64,000 bases of DNA, from assembly GCA_017450945.1 (NCBI GenBank), contig JAFSSP010000001.1, positions 1-64,000 of the forward strand, given 5' to 3'. The notes under the pieces were generated by a model. The model ran no database searches, was not told the origin of the DNA, and worked only from the letters and a program-made list of their open reading frames with translations. Origin of the DNA: Clostridia bacterium (GTDB taxonomy: Bacteria > Bacillota > Clostridia > Oscillospirales > CAG-272). Shown here one piece after another: positions 61,712-64,000 of this stretch. How positions within the stretch are numbered: position 1 is the first letter of the stretch; every line of letters starts with the position of its first letter. The position numbers and the translations under genes were made by a program.

Positions 61712-62333
61712 AATCGAACGCGTATCGGTCATGAATCTGGAGAACGCCATTCGCGGGGCGCGCAACCCGCTCAACAGCTGGGCGCGCAGCGACAGCGCCT
61801 ACGACGACGAGGGCGACTATATCTTGGGGCCGAACGATCTCGACCTCGGACGTCGGCTTGCCCATGCGGGAAGCGACCACCGGAAATTCCTTCGTCAGAT
61901 CTTCGTTTCGGTCGATCTGACCGCACCCCTCTACTGGTGGAAGGAATTTGACACCTACAAGGTCGGCACGGTCGCCAATTCCTGCTCGACCATGCACAAG
62001 ATCCACGCCAAAGCCTTTGAACGCGACGATTTTTCGCACGATCGTCTCGACGAGGGCGGCCTTGCCATGCTCGACGCCACCATCGCCTATCTCGAACGCG
62101 AGCGTCAGGCCTTCCTGGAAAACAAGGAAGACCGTCAGCACTGGCACAATCTCATCCAGATGCTTCCTTCTTCCTATAATCAAATGCGCACGGTCACGCT
62201 CAATTACGAGAACCTCATCGGCATGTACTACGCCAGAAGAAACCACAAGCTCGCCGAGTGGCACACCTTCTGCGACTGGATTCTGACCCTGCCTTACGCC
62301 GAGGACTTCATCCGCGTCAAGGAAGAAAATTGA
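61704..62333 (+). CDS. ThyX-like protein lacking the canonical RHR motif
   Basis: A 209-aa protein resembling flavin-dependent thymidylate synthase (ThyX) in layout: an N-terminal AGSDHRKFLRQIFVSVDL segment, the middle part FDTYKVGTVANSCSTMHKI where ThyX has RHRxxSxNxxSxR, and a C-terminal LPSSYNQMRTVTLNYENLIGMYYARRNHKLAEW block like the ThyX LP...t.N...L.hF...R end. The two catalytic Arg and the His of the signature are not conserved (TYK here). It may be an altered or inactive relative. Neighbouring dut supplies dUMP, supporting nucleotide metabolism. Function not established. Confidence 0.6.
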   Translation: MIKIERVSVMNLENAIRGARNPLNSWARSDSAYDDEGDYILGPNDLDLGRRLAHAGSDHRKFLRQIFVSVDLTAPLYWWKEFDTYKVGTVANSCSTMHKIHAKAFERDDFSHDRLDEGGLAMLDATIAYLERERQAFLENKEDRQHWHNLIQMLPSSYNQMRTVTLNYENLIGMYYARRNHKLAEWHTFCDWILTLPYAEDFIRVKEEN

Positions 62334-62344
62334 GTTTTTTGAGA

Positions 62345-62395
62345 AAACCCCGCCCTTCGGTCGCTTTTTGCGGCGTTGGGCGGGCTTTCTTTTTG
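62345..62395 (+). terminator. Intrinsic terminator after the ThyX-like gene
   Basis: CCCGCCC (62349-62355) pairs with GGGCGGG (62378-62384) with further pairing in the interior, followed by CTTTCTTTTT. It lies within 50 nt of the ThyX-like stop codon and closes the lysK-dut-HAD-ThyX-like group. Confidence 0.8.
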
Positions 62396-62414
62396 AAAAA
62401 ATCGGTGCAACCTG

Positions 62415-62443
62415 TTGACAAAAAGGCAAGGGTATGGTATAAT
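62415..62443 (+). promoter_or_regulatory. Consensus sigma-A promoter of secreted anchored protein gene
   Basis: TTGACA (62415-62420), a 17-nt spacer and TATAAT (62438-62443) match the consensus perfectly, about 45 nt before the start codon. Strong constitutive expression is expected. Confidence 0.85.
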
Positions 62444-62488
62444 TACCCTGTATTCGTATCCCCATTTCATCCCATGAAAGGATAAACG

Positions 62489-63430
62489 ATGATGAAAAAA
62501 CTGACAGCACTTCTTTTGAGCCTTTTGCTGGTTTCCACCATGCTTGTGGGTCTGGTTCTTCCTGCCGCCGCTGAAGATGGCGACACGATCCTCCTCACCA
62601 CCACCTCTGCTCCGGTTTACACCGCAACCTTTGAGGACAAAACCTACGAGGCCACTCCCGAAAATGCAAGCGGAGCCAAAGGCTATCAAATGACCATTAC
62701 GTCGAACGCACCCGCCGAGGTTCTGCGCCTGGTGTCTTACACCGTAAACGGCAAAGCCTTTGAAGGTGCTACCGAACCCGGCACCTATACCGTGACCGCT
62801 AATCTGCCCGAGGGCCTGTTTGTGGACGAAGCCGGAAACGCGCTCTCTACGCTGACCGCAACCCTCACGCTGACCAAAACCACGCAGTCTTCCGGCGTCA
62901 TCGTTTTTAACGCGGACGGCAGCGAGTCTTCTGCTTATGCAGAAATCAAAACCACCACCGTTCCCGCAGACCTTCTCAAAAAGTTTGCGGCAAACAGCGT
63001 GCGCTCTTTTGAGATCAAAGGCGGCGTGTCCGGTGCAAAATATCTGCTCCTCATCTCTCTTGAAGACAACCTCTTTGCCGTCAAGAGCAAGGGCCTTTCC
63101 GAAAAGAGCGTTTACCTCTTTGAAGACGGTAAACTGACCGCGCTCACCGAAAAGGGATACAAAGTCACCCTGAAGGACGGCCGTGCGGAAATTTCCGGCG
63201 TTGCCGCCGACGCACAGATGACCGTTGTGATCGGTGTTGAAAAAACCTCCTGTCCTTGGTGGTGGATTGTCATCATCATTGTTGTGGCACTCCTTGTTTG
63301 TATGTTCCTTGTGGGACGGGCAAAGACCAAGCGCGAGGAGGCAGCAGCGAAAAAGGCTGCCGAAGAGGAGAAGAAACCCGAAGATAAGAAGGACGAAAAA
63401 TCTTCTTCCAAAACTCCGAAAAAAGAATAA
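62489..63430 (+). CDS. Secreted membrane-anchored protein with charged cytoplasmic tail
   Basis: A 313-aa protein with a cleavable signal peptide (MMKKLTALLLSLLLVST..., predicted cut after LPAAA near residue 27), an extracellular part of Thr/Ala/Gly-rich beta-type sequence (residues about 30-247), one transmembrane helix (WWWIVIIIVVALLVCMFLV, about 253-271) and a cytoplasmic tail alternating Lys and Glu (EEAAAKKAAEEEKKPEDKKDEK). No sorting signal or enzyme motif. The function is unknown; the topology fits a surface protein or adhesin-like anchor. A strong promoter precedes it. Confidence 0.85.
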   Translation: MMKKLTALLLSLLLVSTMLVGLVLPAAAEDGDTILLTTTSAPVYTATFEDKTYEATPENASGAKGYQMTITSNAPAEVLRLVSYTVNGKAFEGATEPGTYTVTANLPEGLFVDEAGNALSTLTATLTLTKTTQSSGVIVFNADGSESSAYAEIKTTTVPADLLKKFAANSVRSFEIKGGVSGAKYLLLISLEDNLFAVKSKGLSEKSVYLFEDGKLTALTEKGYKVTLKDGRAEISGVAADAQMTVVIGVEKTSCPWWWIVIIIVVALLVCMFLVGRAKTKREEAAAKKAAEEEKKPEDKKDEKSSSKTPKKE

Positions 63431-63470
63431 TCATTCCTGGCGGCAAAAAGCCGCTTGCATGATTGCCCGC

Positions 63471-63514
63471 AAAATCCGTAAGGACCTCTTTTTGAGTCGC
63501 TCTTACGGATTTTT
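63471..63514 (+). terminator. Intrinsic terminator after anchored protein gene
   Basis: ATCCGTAAG (63474-63482) pairs with CTTACGGAT (63502-63510), extended by A-run/T-run pairing, and TTTT follows the stem. It lies 40 nt after the stop codon and before the cysE start. Confidence 0.8.
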
Positions 63515-63546
63515 GCAATTTATCATCTGAAACCGAGGATTTTCTT

Positions 63547-64000
63547 ATGAAAGATTCATCTTTCGATCGGCAAACCGAAGATTTTGGCGCACAGTTGCAG
63601 GAAATGGGAAAGCGGGCGCTCTCCTTCTTTTCCGCTTTGAGCGGCGAACTGAAAGAAACCGTTGACGCCGTCAAAGAGCGCGACCCCGCCGCCAAAAGCA
63701 CGGCCGAAGTCCTGCTCCTTTATTCGGGCGTCCATGCGCTCATGGCGCATAGAGTCGCCCACCGGCTTTATGAAAAAGAACATTATCTCACCGCCCGCGC
63801 GGTCAGTCAGGCCTCGCGCGCGCTGACCGGCATCGAGATCCACCCGGCCGCAAAAATCGGCAAGGGGCTCTTCATCGATCACGGCATGGGCGTCGTCATC
63901 GGCGAGACCGCCGAGATCGGCGATAACTGCACGCTCTACCAGGGCGTCACGCTCGGCGGTACCGGCAAAGACGTTGGCAAGCGCCATCCGACGCTCGGCA
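63547..64000 (+). CDS. cysE: Serine O-acetyltransferase, N-terminal part (gene runs off window)
   Basis: The first 151 codons of a serine acetyltransferase, which makes O-acetylserine for cysteine synthesis. After about 60 helical residues come [21 protein letters not shown] and [41 protein letters not shown] and [21 protein letters not shown], the N-terminal helical domain and the left-handed beta-helix active site (catalytic DHG). The ATG at 63547 follows a weak ribosome site. The 3' end is outside the window. Confidence 0.95.
   Translation, partial: MKDSSFDRQTEDFGAQLQEMGKRALSFFSALSGELKETVDAVKERDPAAKSTAEVLLLYSGVHALMAHRVAHRLYEKEHYLTARAVSQASRALTGIEIHPAAKIGKGLFIDHGMGVVIGETAEIGDNCTLYQGVTLGGTGKDVGKRHPTLG

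Noticed and set aside
1..64000. CRISPR arrays, tRNA or rRNA genes, transposases
   Set aside because: No regularly spaced direct repeats, no cloverleaf with CCA-type ends, no rRNA-like sequence and no transposase motifs were seen by eye; a dedicated search could still find a short tRNA.

Overview
The window looks like a chromosomal segment of a spore-forming Firmicute, probably an Oscillospiraceae/Ruminococcaceae-like clostridium. The pointers are a spoVT gene with a sigma-G-like promoter, strong AGGAGG-type ribosome sites, consensus TTGACA-17-TATAAT promoters, a class I lysyl-tRNA synthetase, and a base composition judged by eye to be somewhat above 50% GC. The lineage call is inference; the gene families are read directly from the translated sequence. 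No rRNA, tRNA, CRISPR array, transposase or phage gene was found.

Layout. (1) 1-836: spoVT on the minus strand, a 3' hairpin, and a divergent promoter region. (2) About 741-16680: the first exopolysaccharide/capsule operon on the plus strand. It holds two sugar aminotransferases, a priming sugar-phosphate transferase, a GNAT-GT4 fusion, several GT4 and GT2 glycosyltransferases, two hexapeptide acyltransferases, a Wzy-like polymerase, two tandem TupA-like ATP-grasp enzymes and a Wzx flippase. It ends in an HTH regulator with an RmlA-like C-terminal domain and an intrinsic terminator. (3) 16683-19735: a TRAP-like permease pair, a bidirectional terminator and a convergent minus-strand nucleotidyltransferase-family gene. 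(4) About 19790-54818: a second, very long polysaccharide locus. It encodes GDP-L-fucose synthesis (manC, gmd, fcl), a deacetylase, a second Wzy-like protein, a large block of GT4/GT2/GT32 glycosyltransferases, a frameshifted ATP-grasp gene, rmlA/rmlC/rmlB, an ABC polysaccharide exporter (Wzm/Wzt), a pyruvyl transferase and the UDP-L-FucNAc genes (fnlA, fnlC, fnlB). (5) 54819-55109: an intergenic block of large hairpins. (6) 55110-64000: housekeeping genes (hisS, ruvX, pyridoxamine kinase, a class I LysRS fused to an OB-fold, dut, a HAD phosphatase, a ThyX-like protein, a secreted anchored protein, and the start of cysE).

How the genes fit together. The two loci supply about 21 glycosyltransferases plus one priming transferase. 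They make at least three activated deoxysugars (GDP-Fuc, UDP-FucNAc, and a dTDP-6-deoxy-hexose) and add amino, acyl, pyruvyl and possibly amino-acid decorations. Both a Wzx/Wzy route and an ABC (Wzm/Wzt) route are encoded, so the cell may make more than one surface glycan. No chain-length regulator (Wzz/BY-kinase) and no rmlD were seen in the window.

The most unusual items are the HTH-RmlA-like regulator at 15907-16641, a composition break inside wzt that suggests a swapped glycan-recognition module, the GNAT-GT4 fusion, the LysRS-OB-fold fusion, the ThyX-like protein next to dut, and the nested hairpin block at 54838-54994.
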